Positions 10,601-39,400 of a stretch of 64,000 nt of DNA are shown piece by piece. The notes below the pieces were generated by a model. It was not told where the DNA came from, searched no databases, and was given only the letters and a program-made list of their open reading frames with translations. Origin of the DNA: Glandiceps talaboti (taxonomy: Eukaryota > Hemichordata > Enteropneusta > Spengelidae). Numbering within the stretch: the first letter of the stretch is position 1; each line of letters begins with the position of its first letter. Where the stretch lies: the NCBI RefSeq assembly GCF_964340395.1, contig NC_135570.1, positions 6,868,822-6,932,821 of the forward strand, written 5' to 3'. The translations under genes were made by a program, and so were the position numbers.

Positions 10601-11132
10601 TATGTACGGTTTTGCTGAAACATGGTACAATCAAGGGGTTGGAGATGAAAACTTGTTTGAAATCAATTTCCGTCAACGTTGTCTGGATATTGATTTTCAG
10701 AACTGGTGTGACATTGTTGGTTCTTTTGATAGGTTGCGTAGCTATAAAGTATTTAAAACAGATTTAACCCTAGAGTCGTATCTTACGATTGAGATGAAAC
10801 CTATCTTTCGTTTAACTTTATTAAAGTTCAGAGTTTCTGCTCACAGTCTTATGATTGAAAAGGGCAGACATTTGGGGATCCAACACAAAGATAGGTTATG
10901 TCCAGTGTGCCTGGATAGCATTGAAGATGAGAAACACTTTATATTTATTTGTCCTCTTTATGAAGAACTCAGAGAAAAGTATATTCCCGCAATCTATATA
11001 GACAAACCATTATCTGATTATAAATTTTTGAGGTTTATGAACAATCAAAATCCTACTGTTATAAGAAACTGTGCAAGATATTTATTTTATGCTTTTGAAA
11101 AAAGAACACTATATTTACAAAACGTTGAATAA
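7596..11132 (+). CDS. LINE ORF2 polyprotein: endonuclease and reverse transcriptase
   Basis: ORF2 is open from just after the UAG at 7593 to 11132. Residues are counted from the GTG at 7683. The apurinic endonuclease shows WNVRGL (Asn3), ALVETF (Glu30), GDFNAR (142-147) and SDHMP (251-255). The reverse transcriptase has GPDGIP (about 518), NYRGISLL (about 574), EEQAGFRAGYSTVD, FIDFEKAFDRVDR, GVRQGCILSP and the catalytic FADDLVF (about 750). A C-terminal zinc-knuckle-like cluster CPVCLD...HFIFICP begins at about 1073. The product nicks the target and copies LINE RNA from the nick. No frameshift or internal stop is seen. The first AUG within the frame lies past endonuclease residue 55, so it cannot be the start of a working enzyme. 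Confidence 0.95.
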   Translation, partial: GWGQGSKSRKNADTLQTIQPTFSRVLNCLVWNVRGLSSKWNDFDFNDFITNFDFIALVETFTSERQDFYIDGYCSFSTGSRRTQRMGRQSGGILVFVKSIYEKFVQRLECTKDYILWLKLELPNCKHIFIGTLYIPPVGSTHSSSDMFAEIENDIVNLTDAHCDAKFMLIGDFNARTGDLCDFVNNDTGMYVPVGDYYNVDTDAGVRRNCDKETNDYGRILLNMCRSVSMRIVNGRKATDYEGNFTCISHNGASVVDYLVVSHNILNDVSSFKVGCRTESDHMPIEFTLDYVDTEDHLDDNNLDQQQDSPKYRRFKVSEEICNKFKDDLSNGVYERRIRAIDMNLEHLGVDEALFKFNDLFYGLLPDRRTRSDKKRPKHPVNEWFDGDCRCAKINLHKVLRLFRRTRSLNDLECYKALRSEYKTLIKKKKQLCCDNRISEFNKAAQDKDSRRFWGFIRQTRVSIPSSISSLEWFEFFKSLFNPGTHNLNYDYSDHWKIFESTVASFGSGDFSSAHNDLDSDDILNYPITEEEVEISIKNLKTGKSPGPDGIPPEFYKHCCQNLSGILCHLFNTVFSSGIFPTAWSEGIIFPIHKKGSRQTASNYRGISLLSITSKIFTRILYNRLCKWDEIFEYRREEQAGFRAGYSTVDNIFIIHTLIQKYLTTKRGRFYCAFIDFEKAFDRVDRVAMFFKLGNAGVKGNMYRILYSMYSKVKACVLTPTGLTEFFNCPVGVRQGCILSPFLFSFFINDLNEELSSDHILGNDVGCSIGLLKLFYLLFADDLVFMSYNAIGIQRLLSKLKNYCDKYKLKVNLSKTKVIVFRNGGVLRNYEKWSYGQQTIETVSYYVYLGLKLSSRGIWTKAQEQLAEQASKAMHALMINLRKLGRVPIPLCFKIFDTKILPILHYGSEIWGYHEGQAIENVHIKFCKFLLSSQKSYIHVAVRGELGRPTLRALRLVKIVKYWLRILNMSQNRYVLHCYRLQCTLANANKECWVKNLKSILFMYGFAETWYNQGVGDENLFEINFRQRCLDIDFQNWCDIVGSFDRLRSYKVFKTDLTLESYLTIEMKPIFRLTLLKFRVSAHSLMIEKGRHLGIQHKDRLCPVCLDSIEDEKHFIFICPLYEELREKYIPAIYIDKPLSDYKFLRFMNNQNPTVIRNCARYLFYAFEKRTLYLQNVE

Positions 11133-11288
11133 GAACAAAAAATGTTCTTAATTGTCGTATTATATTCTTTGAATCTCCCATATTATGTTTTGTATTATAT
11201 ACTAGCTGTACCTTTGACCTTAGACGTTATCTTGATTTCTCTTTTTTCGAGACTGTACAGTGGGCCAGTGGCCAAAGTACTCATTGAT

Positions 11289-11312
11289 TAATAAACATTA
11301 TTATTATTATTA
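11289..11312 (+). repeat. LINE 3' tail, (ATT)n
   Basis: The LINE ends in AATAAACATT followed by ATT trinucleotides, then the right target duplication. SINE copies in this window also end in ATT repeats, which would fit mobilisation by a LINE of this type. That link is an inference. Confidence 0.8.
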
Positions 11313-11415
11313 TTAGAACAATTGCAAAAATTAAAAAATCAAAATGTCAGTTAGGGTAGCGGAATAGTGTAGTAATGTTAGACGTCAAGTGTACAGGTAG
11401 GCTAAGGTATGAAGG
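11313..11415 (+). repeat. Right 103-bp target-site duplication of the LINE
   Basis: Identical over 103 bp to 6375-6477. It ends GGTATGAAGG, after which the two flanks diverge. Confidence 0.9.
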
Positions 11416-11439
11416 GTGTAATAATGACAGTATTGAACC

Positions 11440-11535
11440 TAATAATTACCATATCATGTGATGCAGAACTAGCCAATGAAAGTAGGAAACAAATAATTAA
11501 CATATCATGTGATGCAGAACTAGCCAATAGAAACT
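11440..11535 (+). promoter_or_regulatory. Duplicated M-box/CCAAT segment upstream of GGCX
   Basis: A 51-bp tandem duplication gives two copies of TCATGTGA (11454-11461 and 11505-11512) and two of GCCAAT (CCAAT at 11473 and 11524). TCATGTGA is the MITF/TFE-type E-box and CCAAT binds NF-Y. Both lie about 75-150 bp upstream of the GGCX ATG, a promoter-like position just downstream of the LINE. The role is inferred. Confidence 0.45.
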
Positions 11536-11604
11536 CTAGAAGCTATGAATCAGAAATGTTTGTTTCAAATCACGATAATGTTTTGAATTATTTTAGGAAC
11601 AAGT

Positions 11605-30800
<19,196 letters not shown>

Positions 30801-31509
30801 AAACAGGGAAGAAGAGCTAATGTCATTGGTTGAAAGCAAAAGGAGAAGATAAAAGATCTAATGTCATTGGTTGAAAGCAAAATATTCTCCTGTGTGTACT
30901 TCGCTGCGTTAAAAATCACTTCTTTATAGAAGCCAGGTTTTTTTTTAGAATAGAGAGTTTTCCTTAAAAGTGGAGAGGGTGCATTTTTGACATTGGGAAG
31001 ACCGCCTAGGTTGCATCATATCATCAAATCATTGACGATTAAACACTTCTCAGGCCACACGACCTTTGATCTTGGAGGGATATTTTCATATATATCCTTA
31101 CTTTCAGTGAACACTCTTTTTGGAGGGACTATTTTCATATATATCACTACATCAAGTGTACAGGGTTCTCCCTATACTGATCGGTACCTACCAAGTCTCA
31201 GACAATTTTTAACCTCAACAATGTGCTTCCAAATATGTCAATTATGGGCAAAGATCAAGTGCATATTTTGACATCAACTCATCTTACGAATATTAATGCT
31301 CATGAATATTAATGAACAACAGCACTGTTTCTGGGCAGGGGAGAACCCTGAACATGCATTCAGGAGCACCTGTGGCGAGAACAGACTTTTGTATATTCTT
31401 AACACTGCCTGTATTGTATTTAAATTCATAGTATTGTGCTAAGATGACATAGGCATAGTATTATCAGAAATATTTATACAAAATGATATTCTTTGTTATA
31501 CTCTTCTTG
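30801..31509 (+). other. GGCX 3' flank
   Basis: Right after the stop there is a tandem 22-bp pair (CTAATGTCATTGGTTGAAAG at about 30818 and 30858). No strong AATAAA signal was found close to the stop. The rest is unrecognised non-coding sequence. Confidence 0.5.
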
Positions 31510-31980
31510 CAATCTGATTGAAATCTGATGTAGTGGACATGTCACGATTCTTTTGGGCTGTTATGTTTACTGTCATTTGTTCTTATGAGAGCGCTCGTTA
31601 CCTACATCTGCCACAATACCATAGGTTTCCCTAATCTCGTACTTATGAGTAGCCAGCCAGAATCTGTCTTACCGTATAAAACTCATCGTTCGAAATTGAA
31701 AGAAAGAACGATCAAACAATAATGATAACATCGTTGTCCGTGCCCTGTGCTCCTGCTCTTTTCGAACAGAGTGCTCTGAAGTACTGTACGAGTATGTTTC
31801 TGCGTACTACGCATTTTCATTGGTTGAGTGAATTTACTCAGCACTCTTTTGTGGCTCGGGAAAACCTATGATATTGTGTCAGATATATGTTATGAGCGCT
31901 CACAAAAGAACAAACAATAGTAAACGTAACAGCCAAAAAGAAATCGCGACTGTACACGCCATCGGATTTCAATCAGATTG
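31510..31980. mobile_element. Mutator-like MITE with long inverted ends and 10-bp target duplication
   Basis: It starts CAATCTGATTGAAATCTGAT and ends with the near-perfect inverse ATCGGATTTCAATCAGATTG. The arms extend about 90 bp. Flanks ACTCTTCTTG (31500-31509) and ACTCTTATTG (31981-31990) form a 10-bp target duplication with one mismatch. Long arms with a 9-10 bp duplication suggest a Mutator-like family. Confidence 0.82.
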
Positions 31981-33204
31981 ACTCTTATTGCAACTAACCA
32001 TTGCCTGCCATCTGGCAAGGAAACATATCCAGCAAGAATTTGAAATTACTTTTTAAACATATTTTCAGAGTACTCTCAAGTCCATAAATTATGAAAATTT
32101 TGAAGTCTCTGTACTCTTCCAGATAAGTTATTTTATTGGTGGTAAAACGTTTTTATTCTTTGAGTCTGACACTTGGAAAAAGAGATCCTTGATTCTTTGT
32201 TTTGTTTTACTAAAAGTTTTAAAATTGCATGATGAAAATTATATTTTCAATATACTCTTTAACCTTAAAATAAAGTGACTTCTTTGGTGTTTTCATACTC
32301 TTCTCAAGAAGGTACAGACATCTTCATCTGAGATTTTTTTTCAAAGAAAAAATGCTTCCCCAGACTATTTTTGTCCAAGGATCAAAATTGTTAATATTTG
32401 TGCTTTTTTTGATGTTTTCCCAACTACATTGTATTATGAATATATTATATCATCAGAAAATGATTTGTTGAGTATAACTGAACTGAGGTGAAGTAGTGCT
32501 GGAGACATGGTGAAGTACTAGTGTGTAAACAACTTCAAACCCACAGCCACCAGACTCATTTAGTATGACATCATATTTACCTCAATCTCTTTGTATATGT
32601 ATTCGTAAATATGATGTCATTTCCTGCAGGGTTTTCCCATAAGGCCTTGCAAGAAATCCCAAAATGGCTGTATACATGTCAAGTGCAGCAGGGCTTCTTT
32701 ATACCAGATATCAGAGTTGGGTAACTTACTGAGGTGCTGTATTATCATTAAGTTGATGGCAGTAATTAGTAGGAGTGCACTAAAGGCAGAAATAAGCCTG
32801 ACTGGACTTTTTTCTGTCATATGAAACTCTGTTTTTTGGGGGCAAAGGACTCTAAAAGTAAAGCTATTCAAAGTTATTACTCAGTTTTCTTGTGGGGACA
32901 AAAACCAATTTTGAAATTTATTAAAATCGGTTTTCAAATGGGGACAGGGCTGCTAAGTCTTGATTCATATTAATTGAATAATTTGTCATTTTGCAGTATT
33001 TCACAGATGTCTTAATTTGAATATTGTACATTATTTGCATGACAATGACTTTGTAGTAATTATAGGTAATTATATTGTACTTATAAACACCAGTAAATGT
33101 AATTTTCCATTGATAAGCAGGTGCCTTATTATTAAAAACACTGCCACAAAATAAACAATATCTATTAGATCTCGATCTCATTTGGTATTTAATTTTTTGC
33201 TAAT
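31981..33204. other. Intergenic, nothing recognised
   Basis: AT-rich sequence with a short perfect foldback (ATGACATCATATTTAC inverted as GTAAATATGATGTCAT, 32567-32624) and no supported gene. Confidence 0.45.
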
Positions 33205-33425
33205 ACCGATGGTTCCCGAAGAGCAAATCACAGTTTCTCAGTAACTTTCGGCATATGTTTGAACAAAAGAGAACCTTGCAAACTACTCAAGACGATTACC
33301 GAGCTCATAAACCCCCTATTAACACCTTGGAACCATACTTGCTCTTGATCTGTTTCTTCCTTGCCTATGCTTCTATCTCATACCCGTAATTTTCTGTTTC
33401 ATTGTGACATGAACCAGTTTAAATT
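33205..33425. repeat. Diverged outer arm of the 909-bp satellite, left edge
   Basis: It begins GATGGTTCCCGAAGAGCAAA and follows one arm of the satellite unit for about 220 bp with many substitutions. It precedes the homogeneous array. Confidence 0.85.
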
Positions 33426-33436
33426 TGTTTTTATTC

Positions 33437-36400
33437 ATGTCGGCGTTGCATGCTGTGACAAAGCAAAGGCCGATGGTTCCCGAAGAGCAAAAAGGAGCAA
33501 ATCACGGAATTCTCGGTAACGTTCGGCCCTTGTTTGAACAATGGAAACCTTTGCAAACTACTAAAGCTGATTACCGAGCCTGTAATGCCCCTATTAACAT
33601 TTCGACACCATACACGTTAATGTTATGCTTCTCTCTTGCCTGTGGTGTTATTTGATACCCGAAATTTTGTGTTTCATCGCCTCATGAATAATTTTTTTGG
33701 AAATTTTTAAAGCCTCCTCAGGATTAGTGATGATGTGTGACAGTGAGGGCGCCTGATCCTAGGTACTGAGTCAAATAGTTGGGACTGTTTGTCGGGTAAA
33801 AACGATCGACTTATTATGTAAGAGATGAAAAAATGTCAGTTTCTTTTGTATTGTCAACAGCAACAGGTGTCCATGGCCCAAGTAAATCGTATTCTCAAAG
33901 TTTTTATTGCAGAAACAAAATTTAGGAGGGATTTTTGATAAGTTAAGATAAAATATATATCTGGGATGGGAAACTATTCAATGAAAGTGTCTAGAGTGAG
34001 TGATGTGTTAGGACACACAATTTAAAACAGCTTGAATGAGCTACCGATCTGAAATATTGACTCAGGATGATGGTACGCCTTGATGCGGCGCCCCCACACA
34101 CCACTCACTCTAGACCCGTTTTATAAAATCCTCAAAAAGTTTATTCATGAGGCTACGAAACTCAAAATTACGGGTATCAGATAGCATCACAGACAAGATA
34201 GAAACATAACAAGAATTGCTATTAGGCCTAGGTGTTATTAGGGGGACTACAAGCTCGGTAATCGTCTCTGGTAGTTTGCAAGGTTGTCTTTTGTGCAAAC
34301 AAGGGCCGAAGGTTACCGAGAATTCCGTGATTTGCTCTTCGGGAATCATCGGCGTTGCATGCTGTGACAAAGCAAAGGCCGATGGTTCCCGAAGAGCAAA
34401 AAGGAGCAAATCACGGAATTCTCGGTAACGTTCGGCCCTTGTTTGAACAATGGAAACCTTTGCAAACTACTAAAGCTGATTACCGAGCCTGTAATGCCCC
34501 TATTAACATTTCGACACCATACACGTTAATGTTATGCTTCTCTCTTGCCTGTGGTGTTATTTGATACCCGAAATTTTGTGTTTCATCGCCTCATGAATAA
34601 TTTTTTTGGAAATTTTTAAAGCCTCCTCAGGATTAGTGATGATGTGTGACAGTGAGGGCGCCTGATCCTAGGTACTGAGTCAAATAGTTGGGACTGTTTG
34701 TCGGGTAAAAACGATCGACTTATTATGTAAGAGATGAAAAAATGTCAGTTTCTTTTGTATTGTCAACAGCAACAGGTGTCCATGGCCCAAGTAAATCGTA
34801 TTCTCAAAGTTTTTATTGCAGAAACAAAATTTAGGAGGGATTTTTGATAAGTTAAGATAAAATATATATCTGGGATGGGAAACTATTCAATGAAAGTGTC
34901 TAGAGTGAGTGATGTGTTAGGACACACAATTTAAAACAGCTTGAATGAGCTACCGATCTGAAATATTGACTCAGGATGATGGTACGCCTTGATGCGGCGC
35001 CCTCACACACCACTCACTCTAGACCCGTTTTATAAAATCCTCAAAAAGTTTATTCATGAGGCTACGAAACTCAAAATTACGGGTATCAGATAGCATCACA
35101 GACAAGATAGAAACATAACAAGAATTGCTATTAGGCCTAGGTGTTATTAGGGGGACTACAAGCTCGGTAATCGTCTCTGGTAGTTTGCAAGGTTGTCTTT
35201 TGTGCAAACAAGGGCCGAAGGTTACCGAGAATTCCGTGATTTGCTCTTCGGGAATCATCGGCGTTGCATGCTGTGACAAAGCAAAGGCCGATGGTTCCCG
35301 AAGAGCAAAAAGGAGCAAATCACGGAATTCTCGGTAACGTTCGGCCCTTGTTTGAACAATGGAAACCTTTGCAAACTACTAAAGCTGATTACCGAGCCTG
35401 TAATGCCCCTATTAACATTTCGACACCATACACGTTAATGTTATGCTTCTCTCTTGCCTGTGGTGTTATTTGATACCCGAAATTTTGTGTTTCATCGCCT
35501 CATGAATAATTTTTTTGGAAATTTTTAAAGCCTCCTCAGGATTAGTGATGATGTGTGACAGTGAGGGCGCCTGATCCTAGGTACTGAGTCAAATAGTTGG
35601 GACTGTTTGTCGGGTAAAAACGATCGACTTATTATGTAAGAGATGAAAAAATGTCAGTTTCTTTTGTATTGTCAACAGCAACAGGTGTCCATGGCCCAAG
35701 TAAATCGTATTCTCAAAGTTTTTATTGCAGAAACAAAATTTAGGAGGGATTTTTGATAAGTTAAGATAAAATATATATCTGGGATGGGAAACTATTCAAT
35801 GAAAGTGTCTAGAGTGAGTGATGTGTTAGGACACACAATTTAAAACAGCTTGAATGAGCTACCGATCTGAAATATTGACTCAGGATGATGGTACGCCTTG
35901 ATGCGGCGCCCTCACACACCACTCACTCTAGACCCGTTTTATAAAATCCTCAAAAAGTTTATTCATGAGGCTACGAAACTCAAAATTACGGGTATCAGAT
36001 AGCATCACAGACAAGATAGAAACATAACAAGAATTGCTATTAGGCCTAGGTGTTATTAGGGGGACTACAAGCTCGGTAATCGTCTCTGGTAGTTTGCAAG
36101 GTTGTCTTTTGTGCAAACAAGGGCCGAAGGTTACCGAGAATTCCGTGATTTGCTCTTCGGGAATCATCGGCGTTGCATGCTGTGACAAAGCAAAGGCCGA
36201 TGGTTCCCGAAGAGCAAAAAGGAGCAAATCACGGAATTCTCGGTAACGTTCGGCCCTTGTTTGAACAATGGAAACCTTTGCAAACTACTAAAGCTGATTA
36301 CCGAGCCTGTAATGCCCCTATTAACATTTCGACACCATACACGTTAATGTTATGCTTCTCTCTTGCCTGTGGTGTTATTTGATACCCGAAATTTTGTGTT

Positions 36401-39400
36401 TCATCGCCTCATGAATAATTTTTTTGGAAATTTTTAAAGCCTCCTCAGGATTAGTGATGATGTGTGACAGTGAGGGCGCCTGATCCTAGGTACTGAGTCA
36501 AATAGTTGGGACTGTTTGTCGGGTAAAAACGATCGACTTATTATGTAAGAGATGAAAAAATGTCAGTTTCTTTTGTATTGTCAACAGCAACAGGTGTCCA
36601 TGGCCCAAGTAAATCGTATTCTCAAAGTTTTTATTGCAGAAACAAAATTTAGGAGGGATTTTTGATAAGTTAAGATAAAATATATATCTGGGATGGGAAA
36701 CTATTCAATGAAAGTGTCTAGAGTGAGTGATGTGTTAGGACACACAATTTAAAACAGCTTGAATGAGCTACCGATCTGAAATATTGACTCAGGATGATGG
36801 TACGCCTTGATGCGGCGCCCTCACACACCACTCACTCTAGACCCGTTTTATAAAATCCTCAAAAAGTTTATTCATGAGGCTACGAAACTCAAAATTACGG
36901 GTATCAGATAACATCACAGACAAGATAGAAACATAACAAGAATTGCTATTAGGCCTAGGTGTTATTAGGGGGACTACAAGCTCGGTAATCGTCTCTGGTA
37001 GTTTGCAAGGTTGTCTTTTGTGCAAACAAGGGCCGAAGGTTACCGAGAATTCCGTGATTTGCTCTTCGGGAATCATCGGCGTTGCATGCTGTGACAAAGC
37101 AAAGGCCGATGGTTCCCGAAGAGCAAAAAGGAGCAAATCACGGAATTCTCGGTAACGTTCGGCCCTTGTTTGAACAATGGAAACCTTTGCAAACTACTAA
37201 AGCTGATTACCGAGCCTGTAATGCCCCTATTAACATTTCGACACCATACACGTTAATGTTATGCTTCTCTCTTGCCTGTGGTGTTATTTGATACCCGAAA
37301 TTTTGTGTTTCATCGCCTCATGAATAATTTTTTTGGAAATTTTTAAAGCCTCCTCAGGATTAGTGATGATGTGTGACAGTGAGGGCGCCTGATCCTAGGT
37401 ACTGAGTCAAATAGTTGGGACTGTTTGTCGGGTAAAAACGATCGACTTATTATGTAAGAGATGAAAAAATGTCAGTTTCTTTTGTATTGTCAACAGCAAC
37501 AGGTGTCCATGGCCCAAGTAAATCGTATTCTCAAAGTTTTTATTGCAGAAACAAAATTTAGGAGGGATTTTTGATAAGTTAAGATAAAATATATATCTGG
37601 GATGGGAAACTATTCAATGAAAGTGTCTAGAGTGAGTGATGTGTTAGGACACACAATTTAAAACAGCTTGAATGAGCTACCGATCTGAAATATTGACTCA
37701 GGATGATGGTACGCCTTGATGCGGCGCCCTCACACACCACTCACTCTAGACCCGTTTTATAAAATCCTCAAAAAGTTTATTCATGAGGCTACGAAACTCA
37801 AAATTACGGGTATCAGATAACATCACAGACAAGATAGAAACATAACAAGAATTGCTATTAGGCCTAGGTGTTATTAGGGGGACTACAAGCTCGGTAATCG
37901 TCTCTGGTAGTTTGCAAGGTTGTCTTTTGTGCAAACAAGGGCCGAAGGTTACCGAGAATTCCGTGATTTGCTCTTCGGGAATCATCGGCGTTGCATGCTG
38001 TGACAAAGCAAAGGCCGATGGTTCCCGAAGAGCAAAAAGGAGCAAATCACGGAATTCTCGGTAACGTTCGGCCCTTGTTTGAACAATGGAAACCTTTGCA
38101 AACTACTAAAGCTGATTACCGAGCCTGTAATGCCCCTATTAACATTTCGACACCATACACGTTAATGTTATGCTTCTCTCTTGCCTGTGGTGTTATTTGA
38201 TACCCGAAATTTTGTGTTTCATCGCCTCATGAATAATTTTTTTGGAAATTTTTAAAGCCTCCTCAGGATTAGTGATGATGTGTGACAGTGAGGGCGCCTG
38301 ATCCTAGGTACTGAGTCAAATAGTTGGGACTGTTTGTCGGGTAAAAACGATCGACTTATTATGTAAGAGATGAAAAAATGTCAGTTTCTTTTGTATTGTC
38401 AACAGCAACAGGTGTCCATGGCCCAAGTAAATCGTATTCTCAAAGTTTTTATTGCAGAAACAAAATTTAGGAGGGATTTTTGATAAGTTAAGATAAAATA
38501 TATATCTGGGATGGGAAACTATTCAATGAAAGTGTCTAGAGTGAGTGATGTGTTAGGACACACAATTTAAAACAGCTTGAATGAGCTACCGATCTGAAAT
38601 ATTGACTCAGGATGATGGTACGCCTTAAGGCGGCGCCCTCACACACCACTCACTCTAGACCCGTTTTATAAAATCCTCAAAAAGTTTATTCATGAGGCTA
38701 CGAAACTCAAAATTACGGGTATCAGATAGCATCACAGACAAGATAGAAACATAACAAGAATTGCTATTAGGCCTAGGTGTTATTAGGGGGACTACAAGCT
38801 CGGTAATCGTCTCTGGTAGTTTGCAAGGTTGTCTTTTGTGCAAACAAGGGCCGAAGGTTACCGAGAATTCCGTGATTTGCTCTTCGGGAATCATCGGCGT
38901 TGCATGCTGTGACAAAGCAAAGGCCGATGGTTCCCGAAGAGCAAAAAGGAGCAAATCACGGAATTCTCGGTAACGTTCGGCCCTTGTTTGAACAATGGAA
39001 ACCTTTGCAAACTACTAAAGCTGATTACCGAGCCTGTAATGCCCCTATTAACATTTCGACACCATACACGTTAATGTTATGCTTCTCTCTTGCCTGTGGT
39101 GTTATTTGATACCCGAAATTTTGTGTTTCATCGCCTCATGAATAATTTTTTTGGAAATTTTTAAAGCCTCCTCAGGATTAGTGATGATGTGTGACAGTGA
39201 GGGCGCCTGATCCTAGGTACTGAGTCAAATAGTTGGGACTGTTTGTCGGGTAAAAACGATCGACTTATTATGTAAGAGATGAAAAAATGTCAGTTTCTTT
39301 TGTATTGTCAACAGCAACAGGTGTCCATGGCCCAAGTAAATCGTATTCTCAAAGTTTTTATTGCAGAAACAAAATTTAGGAGGGATTTTTGATAAGTTAA

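Larger units (their letters stand above)
6478..11312 (+). mobile_element. Full-length non-LTR retrotransposon (LINE) with 2A-bearing ORF1
   Basis: The element is about 4.8 kb. It has a short 5' leader (6478-6626), ORF1 (RNA-binding type), ORF2 (apurinic-type endonuclease plus reverse transcriptase), a short 3' UTR and an (ATT)n tail. Both ORFs are intact and the flanking duplications are identical, so the insertion should be recent and may be competent. ORF1 resembles L1-type ORF1p. In ORF2, the NYRGISLL, AGFRAGYSTVD and FADDLVF motifs and a C-terminal Cys/His cluster resemble LINEs common in marine invertebrates. I cannot assign the clade without a phylogeny. It lies about 290 bp upstream of the GGCX start codon in the same orientation. 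Confidence 0.95.
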
